64,000 nt of DNA from Bacteroidales bacterium (GCA_017460915.1 JAFUAA010000029.1:1-64000), one strand, 5' to 3'. Positions 26,267-34,612 are shown, counted from the stretch's first letter. Notes: a model not told the origin generated them from the letters alone. Translations and numbers: made by a program.

Positions 26267-26282
26267 CACCTTTTCCGTTGGA

Positions 26283-26729
26283 TTAAAAATTCAGATAAAC
26301 GCCCATTCCAATGCCCTTGGTGGCCGGGCCGAAGCTGAGGGAATCTGCTGGTGGTTGGGCGCAGTACTGGTTATAGACTTGGTAGGCGTTGTTTTTCTTT
26401 TTACTGCCAGCAATGTAAAATGGGATTGATGCCAAGGCAACTGGAGCTCCAATAGCTAGACCACCTCCTTTTAGATAACCACTCGCAATTAAACCTGTTA
26501 GTGTTAAAGTTACGCCTAATCCAACACCTGTTATTACGAGAATATTTCCTGTTTTGATTTGCCTTGAGCCTTTCTCATAGGAATATCTTGCTTTTGGACA
26601 ATTCCTTATGATTTCCAGATACTCTTCGTTAGTCAATCTCCGTCCTCCCAAAGCATAGAATTTCACCATAGAAATTCTTTTCCTTGGTAAGAAATTCTTT
26701 TCCCAACCCGACCACCTCTGGCTTTTCAT
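26283..26729 (-). CDS. Hypothetical membrane protein, possibly the displaced C-terminal part of the CsgG-like gene
   Basis: 148 residues from 26729, or 128 from the ATG at 26669 (MVKFYALGG). FYALGGRRLTNEEYLEIIRN is followed by two glycine-rich hydrophobic segments (NILVITGVGLGVTLTL and GLAIGAPVALASIPFYIAG) and a polar tail. It overlaps the end of the CsgG-like frame by about 100 nt in a different frame. Either it is a separate gene or a frameshift separates it from the upstream frame. Function unknown. Confidence 0.5.
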   Translation of the reverse strand: MKSQRWSGWEKNFLPRKRISMVKFYALGGRRLTNEEYLEIIRNCPKARYSYEKGSRQIKTGNILVITGVGLGVTLTLTGLIASGYLKGGGLAIGAPVALASIPFYIAGSKKKNNAYQVYNQYCAQPPADSLSFGPATKGIGMGVYLNF

Positions 26730-27192
26730 CCATTAGGTTCTCGGCCAACTGACGGGCAATTCTTTCCATCAACGCGCGATAGGTCGAGCCAGAAGACTTG
26801 GCAGCTCCAGCCGTGGTCTTGATTTGGCCCGTTTCCACATCCACGGCACGAATGTCCACATTGTATTCGTCCGTCAATAAGTTCACTGTGCCAATTAAAA
26901 CGGATTCCACGCCCAAGATGCGACCCACTTGGACACATTGTTGGACGGTAAGTTCTCCCTAAAGTTTCTGTTCTTTGAGCACCTCGTACAGTTGTGTCCG
27001 CTCCACGATGTCGAACTTCTTCGTCTCGAAAAGCGTGTTGATGAGCATGTCGCTGAGACCTTCCACCTCATTGGCGTTCACGCCCACGCCGGCCTTGAAG
27101 TCCATCACGGCGATTTTCATTTTCTTGTTTTGCGCTGTGGCCGCCATCGCGAAGGCCAACAGCAACATGATGATTAAAGATAGTTTCTTCAT
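26629..27192 (-). pseudogene. CsgG/FlgO-like lipoprotein-type gene interrupted by an in-frame TAG
   Basis: The first part (27192-26962) has a signal peptide (MKKLSLIIMLLLAFAMAATA) and KIAVMDFKAGVGVNANEVEG, LINTLFETKKFDIVERTQLY, the start of the CsgG-like fold. TAG at 26961-26959 stops it after KEQKL. The same frame then continues with GELTVQQCVQVGRILGVESV and VLIGTVNLLTDEYNVDIRAVD, exactly the rest of the domain, to a stop at 26629. One base change (CAG to TAG) would explain the break. CsgG-like proteins bind or form outer-membrane assemblies. A structured leader RNA (copy B) lies 60 nt upstream. Readthrough or sequence error are alternatives to loss of function. Confidence 0.75.
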
Positions 27193-27251
27193 GATTTTGA
27201 TGATTTAATGAGTTATTGTTTGATTTGAATTTCTGCATTTCAAAAGGACAT

Positions 27252-27385
27252 AAAAAAAAGAACCGCGAACTCTTGCCGAGACCCGAGGTCCTAGACTACC
27301 CACCAATACAAACAAGAAGTCCGCGGAATATCCACGAACATTCTCGCTTCTTTTGTATTGGTTGAAATTGTCTAGGTTTCGAATC
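27252..27385 (-). ncRNA. Candidate structured leader RNA, copy B
   Basis: It has the same fold as copy A (15855-15987), on the minus strand: P1 GAUUCGA (27385-27379) with UCGGGUC (27286-27280), using two G-U pairs; P1b CCUAGAC (27376-27370) with GUCUAGG (27296-27290); P2 CCAAUACAAA (27361-27352) with UUUGUAUUGG (27312-27303); P4 GUUCGUGG (27339-27332) with CCGCGGAC (27326-27319), two G-U pairs. The competing stem is CCGCGGACUU (27326-27317) with the GAGUUCGCGG part of 27272-27263, then UUC and U8. The wobble pairs would be C-A mismatches on the other strand. The CsgG-like gene starts 60 nt after the U-tract. Confidence 0.65.
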
Positions 27386-27475
27386 ATCAAAGAAAAGCGA
27401 AAACGCTTTTATGCCAATATGTTGAAAATGTGTTTATTCTGTCATTCGATAGGGTTTGTTTTGTGAATTGTTGCG

Positions 27476-27484
27476 GCAAAAACA
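27476..27484 (-). promoter_or_regulatory. -7-like promoter box of leader RNA B
   Basis: TGTTTTTGC preceded by TTTTTTTCC on the minus strand, 91 nt before P1. The first position deviates from TAnnTTTGC, but the flanks match those of copy A. Confidence 0.5.
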
Positions 27485-27534
27485 GGAAAAAAACATCAAA
27501 GCCCTTGCGGGGAACGGAAAAAGTTGTAATTTTT

Positions 27535-27643
27535 CGGTGTCAATCTAAAAGGAATGGCTATCCGGGTAAGTTTCCCGCGAGGGGTAAGCCCTCACCGACA
27601 CTGCCCAATGTTTAAAGAGAGCCGCCCAACAACGGCTCTTTTT
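27535..27643 (+). ncRNA. Possible small structured RNA with terminator
   Basis: A closing stem CGGTGTC (27535-27541) with GACACTG (27597-27603) encloses hairpins CGGG/CCCG (27563-27577) and GAGGG/CCCTC (27579-27593, GTAAG loop). Downstream is a clear terminator, AGAGCCG/CGGCTCT (27618-27639) plus T5. No protein-like frame explains the block. It runs divergently from leader B. A TAATTTTTC box at 27527-27535 would start transcription too late for the closing stem, so the 5' end is uncertain. Confidence 0.4.
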
Positions 27644-27644
27644 A
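27618..27644 (+). terminator. Rho-independent terminator
   Basis: A 7-bp stem AGAGCCG/CGGCTCT with T5 on the plus strand. It must end some plus-strand transcript arising in 27500-27610. Confidence 0.75.
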
Positions 27645-28029
27645 TTTGGAATACTTCTTCATAAACAAACTGTAGAAAGACCTGCTTTGCGACATCTCCC
27701 TTGAAACAGAAATACTCTTCCCGCCTTTGAACACAAGCACCTCAATCGCGCCATCGTTATGTTCAAAATGGTGTTTGATACTACGTGCTAATGAACTTGG
27801 CCTGTAATTGGGAAGAATAAACACCTTGTATCCATGCGTCACTGCTTTTCGAGCCGCATTGAACAGATTATCATAGTCATTGCTTGCTTCACCACCTTGC
27901 TGAGAAGATATTTATTTCATTCTCAATAGGATGAAAGACATCCATTCGGGCGATCCGTTCCACTTGTCGGGAGATGTCGGCACCTTTCAGGATATGCAAT
28001 TTGGCCAGTTCCGCTGCAATGTTGCCCAT
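27642..28029 (-). pseudogene. Hypothetical gene broken by a frameshift
   Basis: The first part, from ATG 28029, reads MGNIAAELAKLHILKGADIS and RMDVFHPIENEINIF, then stops at 27889. One frame over, immediately after the same point, the chain continues as ISSQQGGEASNDYDNLFNAA, RKAVTHGYKVFILPNYRPSS and AIEVLVFKGGKSISVS to a stop at 27642. A single shift near 27905-27910 would give one protein of about 130 residues. I do not recognise the family. It starts about 12 nt from the palindrome at 28042-28073, which separates it from trpS. Confidence 0.55.
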
Positions 28030-28041
28030 TGTCGTTAGGAT

Positions 28042-28073
28042 TTGTAGAGATGCAAAATTTTGCGTCTCTACAA
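28042..28073. repeat. GTAGAGACG-type palindrome, copy 1
   Basis: A 32-nt near-perfect palindrome (one G-T) centred on AAAATTTT, directly after the trpS stop, where it may end the transcript. Copies 2 and 3 are at 31990-32019 and 35219-35248. Confidence 0.8.
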
Positions 28074-28076
28074 GCA

Positions 28077-29069
28077 TTAATAGGGTCTAAATCCAATAAT
28101 CTTCCTCACCTCGTTCAGCGTCTTCGCGGCGCTCTCGCGGGCCTTTTCGGCACCCATGCGGGCGATGCGGTCGAGGCGCTCCGTATCGGATGAGAACTCG
28201 ATGATGCGCTCACGAATCGGAGCAACGGTTTTCTCCAAGTCTTCGGCCAACTGCTTCTTCATGTCGCCATAGCGGATGGAGCAGTCGTTCCATTTTTCGT
28301 CGAAGAACTTCACCGTCTCGGGCTCGCTCACGATGCTCATCATCGTGAAGAGGTTCTGGATCACCTCGGGTTTGGGGCTGTTGGGCTCAGTCGGGCCGCT
28401 GTCGGTGACGGCGCGCATCACCTTCTTGCGCATCGTTTTCTCGTCCTCGAAGAGGTAGATGCAGTTGCCGTCGCTCTTGCCCATCTTGCCGCTGCCGTCG
28501 AGGCCAGGCACTTTGATGGCATCGCCGCCAAAGTAGTAGTTTTGTGGCTCGGGGAAGAACTCGATGCCATAGATATTGTTGAAACGGCGGGCGCACTTGC
28601 GAGCCATTTCCATGTTCTGCTCCTGGTCCTTGCCCACAGGCACCCATTTGGCACGATGTTGCAAAATGTCGGCAGCCATCAAGGTGGGATAGGTGAACAA
28701 GCCAGCGTTCACGTTGTCAGGCTGTTGGCGAGCCTTTTCCTTGAAGGTGGTCACGCGACCGAGTTCGCCGATGTAGGCGTTCATATTGAAATAAAGATAC
28801 AGTTCAATGGTCTCGGGCACGTCACTTTGGATATAAATCGTTGCCTTTTCGGGGTCGATTCCGCAGGCCAGGTATTCGGCCAAGATGGTGCGTGCCGAAC
28901 GTTGTATGTTTTCCGGTTTGGGGTGCGTGGTCAGCGAATGCCAGTCGGCGATGAAGAAGTAGCAGTTATAGTCTTCCTGCATTTTCACGAAGCTGCGCAC
29001 GGCGCCGTAATAGTTGCCAAGGTGGAGGTTTCCGGTGGGGCGGATGCCGCTCAATACGATGTCCTTCAT
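28077..29069 (-). CDS. trpS: Tryptophan--tRNA ligase
   Basis: A 330-residue class I aminoacyl-tRNA synthetase that charges tRNA-Trp. HIGH-type motif TGNLHLGNYYGAV (12-24), KMSKS-type motif KMGKSDGN, and the Trp-pocket segments FIADWHSLTTHP and MAADILQHRAKWVPVGKDQEQ (in parts). Full length for bacterial TrpS. Transcribed divergently from hutU. Confidence 0.96.
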   Translation of the reverse strand: MKDIVLSGIRPTGNLHLGNYYGAVRSFVKMQEDYNCYFFIADWHSLTTHPKPENIQRSARTILAEYLACGIDPEKATIYIQSDVPETIELYLYFNMNAYIGELGRVTTFKEKARQQPDNVNAGLFTYPTLMAADILQHRAKWVPVGKDQEQNMEMARKCARRFNNIYGIEFFPEPQNYYFGGDAIKVPGLDGSGKMGKSDGNCIYLFEDEKTMRKKVMRAVTDSGPTEPNSPKPEVIQNLFTMMSIVSEPETVKFFDEKWNDCSIRYGDMKKQLAEDLEKTVAPIRERIIEFSSDTERLDRIARMGAEKARESAAKTLNEVRKIIGFRPY

Positions 29070-29180
29070 GATATGTCGAATTGTTGATTTGTTTTTCCTA
29101 TGAATTGTCTAAATGGGGTTGCAAAAGTAAGAAATTTATAGCTGCAATGGCTAAAACGTGAAAAATGATGATTTTTTCCC

Positions 29181-29189
29181 TAATTTTGC
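29181..29189 (+). promoter_or_regulatory. -7 promoter box of hutU
   Basis: TAATTTTGC, 36 nt upstream of the ATG at 29225. It excludes the in-frame ATG at 29165. Confidence 0.7.
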
Positions 29190-29224
29190 GGCGAAAACAA
29201 GCCAACAAACAAAATCAACATAAA

Positions 29225-31225
29225 ATGAACACACTGAACGATTTCCAAAAAGAGATTCTTGCCGGCATCTCCGACGAACTGCCGGAAGTAAAAGAATATG
29301 ACCTGAACATCAACCACGCGCCCAAGCGCAAGGACATCCTCTCCAAGGAGGAGAAGAAACTGGCCATCCGCAACGCTTTGCGTTACTTCCCGGCCAAGTT
29401 CCACAAGACGCTGGCGCCCGAATTTGCCGAGGAACTGGAGAAATACGGCCGCATCTACATGTACCGTTTCCGTCCATCATACAAGATGTACGCCCGCCCG
29501 ATTGAGGAATACCCTGCCAAATGCAAGCAGGCCGCGGCCATCATGCTGATGATCCAGAACAACCTCGACCCCGCCGTGGCGCAACATCCGCACGAACTCA
29601 TCATCTACGGTGGCAACGGCGCCATCTTCCAAAACTGGGCGCAATACCGCCTCGTGATGCAGTACCTCGCCAACATGGAGGAAGACCAAACCCTCGCCAT
29701 GTACAGCGGTCACCCGATGGGTTTGTTCCCGTCGCACAAGGACGCTCCGCGCGTGGTGGTCACCAATGGCATGATGATTCCGAACTACAGCAAACCCGAC
29801 GACTGGGAGCGCTACAACGCCCTCGGCGTGACGCAATACGGCCAAATGACCGCCGGCTCATATATGTATATCGGCCCCCAAGGCATCGTCCATGGCACGA
29901 CCATCACCGTTTTGAATGCAGCACGCAAGCAAGGCGGCGGCACCGCGGGCAAACTCTTCATCACCGCGGGTTTGGGTGGCATGAGCGGTGCCCAACCCAA
30001 GGCCGGCAACATCGCCGGCGTGGTGAGTATCACCGCCGAAATCAACCCAGCTGCCACGCAGAAACGCTATCAGCAAGGCTGGGTGGACGAGGTCCACGAC
30101 AACATCGAGGAACTTTTCAAGCACGTCAACGAGAGCATCGCCAAGACGGAAGCCCGCAGCTATGCCTACCAAGGCAATGTGGTGGACCTTTGGGAATATG
30201 CCGCCGAGCATAACATCCATGTCGACCTCGGCTCCGACCAGACCTCGTTGCACAATCCGTGGGCTGGTGGTTATTATCCTGTCGGGCAGTCGTTTGAAGA
30301 ATCCAAGACGATGATGGCCGAGAATCCTGAGCTTTTCAAGGAAAAGGTGCAGGCTTCGTTACGCCGCCATGTGGCCGCCATCAACAAACTGACTGCCAAG
30401 GGCATGTACTTCTTCGACTACGGCAACGCCTTCCTGCTGCAAAGCAGCCGCTCCGGCGCCGACATCCTGAAGGCCGACGGCACCTTCCGCTATCCTTCCT
30501 ACGTGCAGGACATCATGGGCCCGATGTGCTTCGACTACGGCTTCGGTCCCTTCCGCTGGGTGTGTGCTTCGGGCAAGCCTGAAGACCTCGCCGTCACCGA
30601 CGACATTGCCTGCCATGTGCTGGAGACCATTGCCAGCACCGCACCTGCCGAGATTCAGCAACAGATGCGCGACAACATCCAATGGATCCGTGGCGCGCAG
30701 GCCAACCATCTCGTGGTCGGCTCGCAAGCCCGTATCCTCTATGCCGACTGCGAAGGCCGCACCAAGATTGCCGCCGAGTTCAACAAGGCCATCGCTGACG
30801 GCCGCCTGAGCGGTCCCGTCGTCCTCGGTCGCGACCACCATGATGTGAGCGGTACCGACAGCCCGTTCCGCGAGACTTCCAACATCTACGACGGCTCGTC
30901 GTTCACCGCCGACATGGCCGTACAGAACGTCATCGGCGACGGTTTCCGTGGTGCCACTTGGGTGAGCATCCACAACGGTGGCGGCGTAGGCTGGGGTGAA
31001 GTCATCAACGGAGGCTTCGGTATGGTCCTTGACGGCAGCACCGATGCCGACCGCAGACTCCACAGCATGCTCCACTGGGATGTGAACAACGGCATTGCCC
31101 GCCGCAACTGGGCCCGCAACGAAGGCGCTACCTTCGCCATCAAACGCGCGATGGAGGCAGAGCCGAAACTGAAAGTCACTTTACCCAATCTCGTTAATGA
31201 CGAGATCCTGGAAGGGTTGTTCTAA
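29225..31225 (+). CDS. hutU: Urocanate hydratase
   Basis: 666 residues. It converts urocanate to imidazolonepropionate, the second step of histidine degradation, with tightly bound NAD+ as electrophile. NAD-binding GGNGAIFQNWAQYRL, TAGLGGMSGAQPKAG and the active-site Cys in RWVCASGKPEDL are present. The length is that of the longer Bacteroidota form (the Pseudomonas enzyme is about 555). No hutH, hutI or hutG lies next to it, so the pathway genes must be elsewhere. The start is set by the promoter at 29181. Confidence 0.94.
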   Translation: MNTLNDFQKEILAGISDELPEVKEYDLNINHAPKRKDILSKEEKKLAIRNALRYFPAKFHKTLAPEFAEELEKYGRIYMYRFRPSYKMYARPIEEYPAKCKQAAAIMLMIQNNLDPAVAQHPHELIIYGGNGAIFQNWAQYRLVMQYLANMEEDQTLAMYSGHPMGLFPSHKDAPRVVVTNGMMIPNYSKPDDWERYNALGVTQYGQMTAGSYMYIGPQGIVHGTTITVLNAARKQGGGTAGKLFITAGLGGMSGAQPKAGNIAGVVSITAEINPAATQKRYQQGWVDEVHDNIEELFKHVNESIAKTEARSYAYQGNVVDLWEYAAEHNIHVDLGSDQTSLHNPWAGGYYPVGQSFEESKTMMAENPELFKEKVQASLRRHVAAINKLTAKGMYFFDYGNAFLLQSSRSGADILKADGTFRYPSYVQDIMGPMCFDYGFGPFRWVCASGKPEDLAVTDDIACHVLETIASTAPAEIQQQMRDNIQWIRGAQANHLVVGSQARILYADCEGRTKIAAEFNKAIADGRLSGPVVLGRDHHDVSGTDSPFRETSNIYDGSSFTADMAVQNVIGDGFRGATWVSIHNGGGVGWGEVINGGFGMVLDGSTDADRRLHSMLHWDVNNGIARRNWARNEGATFAIKRAMEAEPKLKVTLPNLVNDEILEGLF

Positions 31226-31269
31226 ACAATTTTGCCAACGGAAATACTGAATTACCGCATCTTAAAATT

Positions 31270-31983
31270 ATGACTATGAAATACAAAAGAGTATTGCTGA
31301 AACTCAGCGGCGAGGCCCTGATGGGCAGCCAGCCATACGGCATCGACCCGCAACGCCTGGCCGACTATGCCGACGAAATCATCGAAGCCGCCCAGGCAGG
31401 CGTGCAAATCGGCATCGTCATCGGCGGCGGCAACATCTACCGTGGCCTGCAAGGTGCCTCGAAAGGCATGGACCGCATCCAAGGCGACTACATGGGCATG
31501 CTCGCCACCGTCATCAACTCGATGGCCATGCAATCCACCCTACAAGGCAAAGGTCAGAAAGCCACCTTGCTGTCGGGCCTCTACATCGACCGCATCGCCG
31601 ACACGATGAGCAGCGCCAAGGCCATCCGTCTGCTTGAGGAGGGCCACATCGTGGTGATGGGTGCTGGCACAGGCAATCCCTTCTTCACCACCGACACCAG
31701 CTCAGCCCTCCGCGCCGTCGAAATCAAGGCCGACATCATCCTGAAAGGCACCCGCGTTGACGGCATCTACACCGCCGACCCCGAGAAAGACCCCACCGCC
31801 ACCAAGTTCGAGCACATCACTTACGATGAGGCCTACCAGCGCAACCTGAAGGTGATGGACATGACCGCCTTCACCATGTGCAAGGAAAACGACATGCCGA
31901 TGTATGTCTTCGACATGAACACGCGCGGCAACCTGATGAAGGTTTTGCGTGGCGAGAATATCGGAACATTGGTGACGAAATAA
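31270..31983 (+). CDS. pyrH: UMP kinase
   Basis: A 237-residue amino-acid-kinase-fold enzyme that phosphorylates UMP to UDP. KRVLLKLSGEALMG at the N-terminus, IVIGGGNIYRG, GTGNPFFTTDTSSALRA, and KGTRVDGIYTADPEKDP are family motifs. Start 31270, or 31276 which would remove two residues. In many bacteria pyrH is followed directly by frr. Here a glycosyltransferase and a broken barrel gene lie between them. Confidence 0.95.
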   Translation: MTMKYKRVLLKLSGEALMGSQPYGIDPQRLADYADEIIEAAQAGVQIGIVIGGGNIYRGLQGASKGMDRIQGDYMGMLATVINSMAMQSTLQGKGQKATLLSGLYIDRIADTMSSAKAIRLLEEGHIVVMGAGTGNPFFTTDTSSALRAVEIKADIILKGTRVDGIYTADPEKDPTATKFEHITYDEAYQRNLKVMDMTAFTMCKENDMPMYVFDMNTRGNLMKVLRGENIGTLVTK

Positions 31984-31989
31984 TTCATA

Positions 31990-32019
31990 TGTAGAGACGC
32001 AAAATTTTGCGTCTCTACA
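31990..32019. repeat. GTAGAGACG-type palindrome, copy 2
   Basis: A 30-nt perfect palindrome centred on AAAATTTT just after the pyrH stop; a T-run is lacking. Likely transcript end or dispersed repeat. Confidence 0.85.
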
Positions 32020-32033
32020 AAACAAAACGGTTT

Positions 32034-33929
32034 ATGAGAACCCGCAAAAACCATCTGCGCAAAACCCACAATGCGTCGAGCCGAAAGATGGATTACATCC
32101 TTCTCGGCGTCATCATGCTGGTGGCGGCCGTGTTACGCTTGTGGAAACTCGGACAAGTGCCTTTCATGCACGACGAGTTCAGCGCCCTGCTGCGCACTCG
32201 CTTCGACAACTTCAACGACTTCATCCAGCAAGGCGTGATGCCCGACAGTCATCCCATCGGGGTGCAGCTGTTCCTTTGGGGTTGGGTGAAACTCTTCGGC
32301 TGGAGCGAGTTCTGGATCAAGCTGCCCTTCGTGCTGATGGGCATCGGTTCCATATACCTTATTTATTTAATAGGACGACAGTGGTTCAACCGCAAAGTGG
32401 GATTGTTCTCCGCTGCCTTCTTCGCCGTCAGCCAATTTATGGTGTTTTACAGCCAGTTGGCGCGGCCCTACTCACCAGGCATGTTTTTCGTCCTGCTGAT
32501 GGCTTGGTTCTGGTATCGTGTTGTTTTCGAGACGAAAACGACGACAAAGGATTACGTTGGCTTTGCCCTATCGGCTTGGGCATGCTCTCTCATCCAATAT
32601 TTCTCCATCGCCCAAGCGGGGCTGATTTTCCTGACGGGATTGTTTTTCCTGCCGAAAGAACGTCGCAAAGCCTATTGGCTCAGCGGCATAGGTGCTGTGG
32701 CTTTGTTTGCCCCTACCCTGCCCATTTTCTACCAGCAGCTCCTCGTCAGCGGCAGCATCGGGGGCTGGCTGAGTGCACCAACAGGTGCTTTCCTCATCAA
32801 TTTCATCGAGCATACGATGAACTATTCGCAGCTGTTCATGTTTGCCGTGGGCATCATCGTCCTATTGCCCATCATCCTCGGCAAGCGCGACAAAAGCAAC
32901 AATCCCTTGCGTTGGGCAGGCCTGGGCTGGTTTGTCATCATTTTTGCCATCGCCTTTGTTTACTCCTTGTTCAGAGAGCCTATTTTGCAACATAGTACGC
33001 TGATTTTCAGTTATCCATTCGTCATCATAGTGGCGTTTTCGTTGTTCAAGAACCGCACTTTGTCGCCTTGGCAAACCGCATTGACCGTGGCCGTCATCCT
33101 TTTTGTTGGCACCACATCCTTGATTCTGACCCGCCAGCATTACGACCTGATGTATCATCAAGGCTTCGACCAGATTGCCGTGGAGATGCAGGCCGACAAA
33201 GAAAAATACGGCGATCAAATACACTTTGCGACCCGCGCTGAGATTGGCGAAGCGGCTGAGTTTTACCAAGTCCCGACGGGCATTGGGAATCGTGTCGTCC
33301 TCAACCGCTACACCCTGATGGGCGACCTCGACCATTGGCTCAATGGGCAGCACAAAGAAGCTCCAATGCTGGGCTTTGGCTGGACCGATTATGCCAGTCC
33401 CGCATGGGAAACCGAAGCGGTGGCCCACTACCCCTATCTCGTCAAGAAGAAAGACTGGTTCACTTCGCGTTATCTCACCTTGAGCAAGACGCCCATCGAA
33501 GGCAGCCAATATGCGCTCACCACACTTTCCGAAGAATCCTACACATGCTACGGCGAAGAATGGGGCAAGCCGTATTTCCTCTGCTGCGACTCGCTGGCCG
33601 ACGATGTGGAAGCCCTGGGTATCATTTTCAATGTTAGGGCGAACGACAGCATCCGCGATTGCAACGTCGTCATCGAAGTGCACGACACCGCCACCGACTC
33701 ATTGCTGTTTTGGCACAGCCTTAACCCAGGCGAAAACGCTTACGCAATGGGCGAAAACGCCCTTGTGGATGCCATCAATTTCGCCGACGAGAAAGTGAGC
33801 AAGCGAGGCACGACCGTCAAGACCTACCTTTGGAACCAAGGCCACAACCAGATGATTGTCGACAAGGTAAGCTACTACACCACGCGCAAATCACTCATCC
33901 TGAAAGGGTTGTATGAGCCTTTGAACTAA
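32034..33929 (+). CDS. Membrane glycosyltransferase of the GT-C type (GT39/ArnT-like)
   Basis: 631 residues with about ten membrane helices in the first 380 residues and a soluble C-terminal part. The first outer loop has the acidic pair typical of GT-C enzymes (FMHDEFSAL). DSHPIGVQLFLWGW and QLARPYSPGMFF follow, as in dolichyl/undecaprenyl-phosphate sugar-dependent transferases (PMT/ArnT). It would transfer a lipid-linked sugar to a protein or lipid on the outer face of the inner membrane. Acceptor unknown. The start at 32034 is preferred because the longer frame begins inside the palindrome. Confidence 0.75.
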   Translation: MRTRKNHLRKTHNASSRKMDYILLGVIMLVAAVLRLWKLGQVPFMHDEFSALLRTRFDNFNDFIQQGVMPDSHPIGVQLFLWGWVKLFGWSEFWIKLPFVLMGIGSIYLIYLIGRQWFNRKVGLFSAAFFAVSQFMVFYSQLARPYSPGMFFVLLMAWFWYRVVFETKTTTKDYVGFALSAWACSLIQYFSIAQAGLIFLTGLFFLPKERRKAYWLSGIGAVALFAPTLPIFYQQLLVSGSIGGWLSAPTGAFLINFIEHTMNYSQLFMFAVGIIVLLPIILGKRDKSNNPLRWAGLGWFVIIFAIAFVYSLFREPILQHSTLIFSYPFVIIVAFSLFKNRTLSPWQTALTVAVILFVGTTSLILTRQHYDLMYHQGFDQIAVEMQADKEKYGDQIHFATRAEIGEAAEFYQVPTGIGNRVVLNRYTLMGDLDHWLNGQHKEAPMLGFGWTDYASPAWETEAVAHYPYLVKKKDWFTSRYLTLSKTPIEGSQYALTTLSEESYTCYGEEWGKPYFLCCDSLADDVEALGIIFNVRANDSIRDCNVVIEVHDTATDSLLFWHSLNPGENAYAMGENALVDAINFADEKVSKRGTTVKTYLWNQGHNQMIVDKVSYYTTRKSLILKGLYEPLN

Positions 33930-33990
33930 GGATTGCCAGATGGCACAGTATTTGCCAGTTTTTCTATTCATAACTTTAAATCAAACAGTT

Positions 33991-34557
33991 ATGAAAAAGA
34001 CAATTCTGGCTCTTGCCATCGTGTTGATGACGATTACGTCATTTGCACAAGAAAACAATGAAAAACCATTCCAAATTCAACGCGGCTACAAAGGTTTCTT
34101 GGAAACAGGCCTTGGCTGCGTTTGGAATCAGTACAGCGTAGACGGCTATCTATACAAGATATCAACAACGCACGGCTATCAATTCAATGACTAGGTTTTC
34201 GCTGGTCTTGGCGTCGGTTATGGCGTTGGAATCTTCAGCTCACCCAAACTCATCCCGTTTTACGGTTCGTTCCGCTATGTGTTCATGCCTACAAAAAAGG
34301 CAAGTCCTGTGGTTAGGGTCCGTGCCGGTGCCTACTATTCCATGAAGAACTTCGGCCCCTACGGTGACGTAGGTGTTGGCGTGCGCTTCGCCACCAAAAG
34401 TCGCATCGCCTTCAATTTGATGACGACGTACACTTATTACCATGATGTCACCGTCACACATTATCACTCGAGTTTTATGAGTATGTATCCCAGTTACTAC
34501 GAAGACAGGCAAGACAACATCTCAAACGTCTCGTTGGTCTTTAGTCTGGAATGGTAA
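33991..34557 (+). pseudogene. Outer membrane barrel gene interrupted by an in-frame TAG
   Basis: Signal peptide MKKTILALAIVLMTITSFAQ, then FQIQRGYKGFLETGLGCVW and HGYQFND before TAG at 34192-34194. The same frame goes on without a break as VFAGLGVGYGVGIFSSP, RVRAGAYYSMKNFGPYGDV and ends in the aromatic strand VSLVFSLEW at 34557. Together this is a normal barrel of about 188 residues. A Tyr codon (TAC/TAT) to TAG change would suffice. Readthrough or sequencing error cannot be excluded. Confidence 0.75.
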
Positions 34558-34603
34558 AGCACAAAAAAAAGACGCAGAACCGTTTCTGAAACGAAAAAAA
34601 GCC

Positions 34604-34612
34604 TATTTTTGC
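34604..34612 (+). promoter_or_regulatory. -7 promoter box of frr
   Basis: TATTTTTGC, 19 nt upstream of the frr ATG. It shows that frr has its own promoter and does not depend on pyrH. Confidence 0.7.

Noticed and set aside
27430..27615. A 61-codon plus-strand frame as a protein gene
   Set aside because: It begins in the opposite-strand promoter region, has no ribosome site and overlaps the stem-loop block before a terminator, which fits RNA better.
26629..34557. General recoding of TAG as an amino acid
   Set aside because: higB (2662-2664) and pcm (56737-56739) end naturally at TAG, so the two in-frame TAGs are better seen as nonsense changes, local readthrough or errors.
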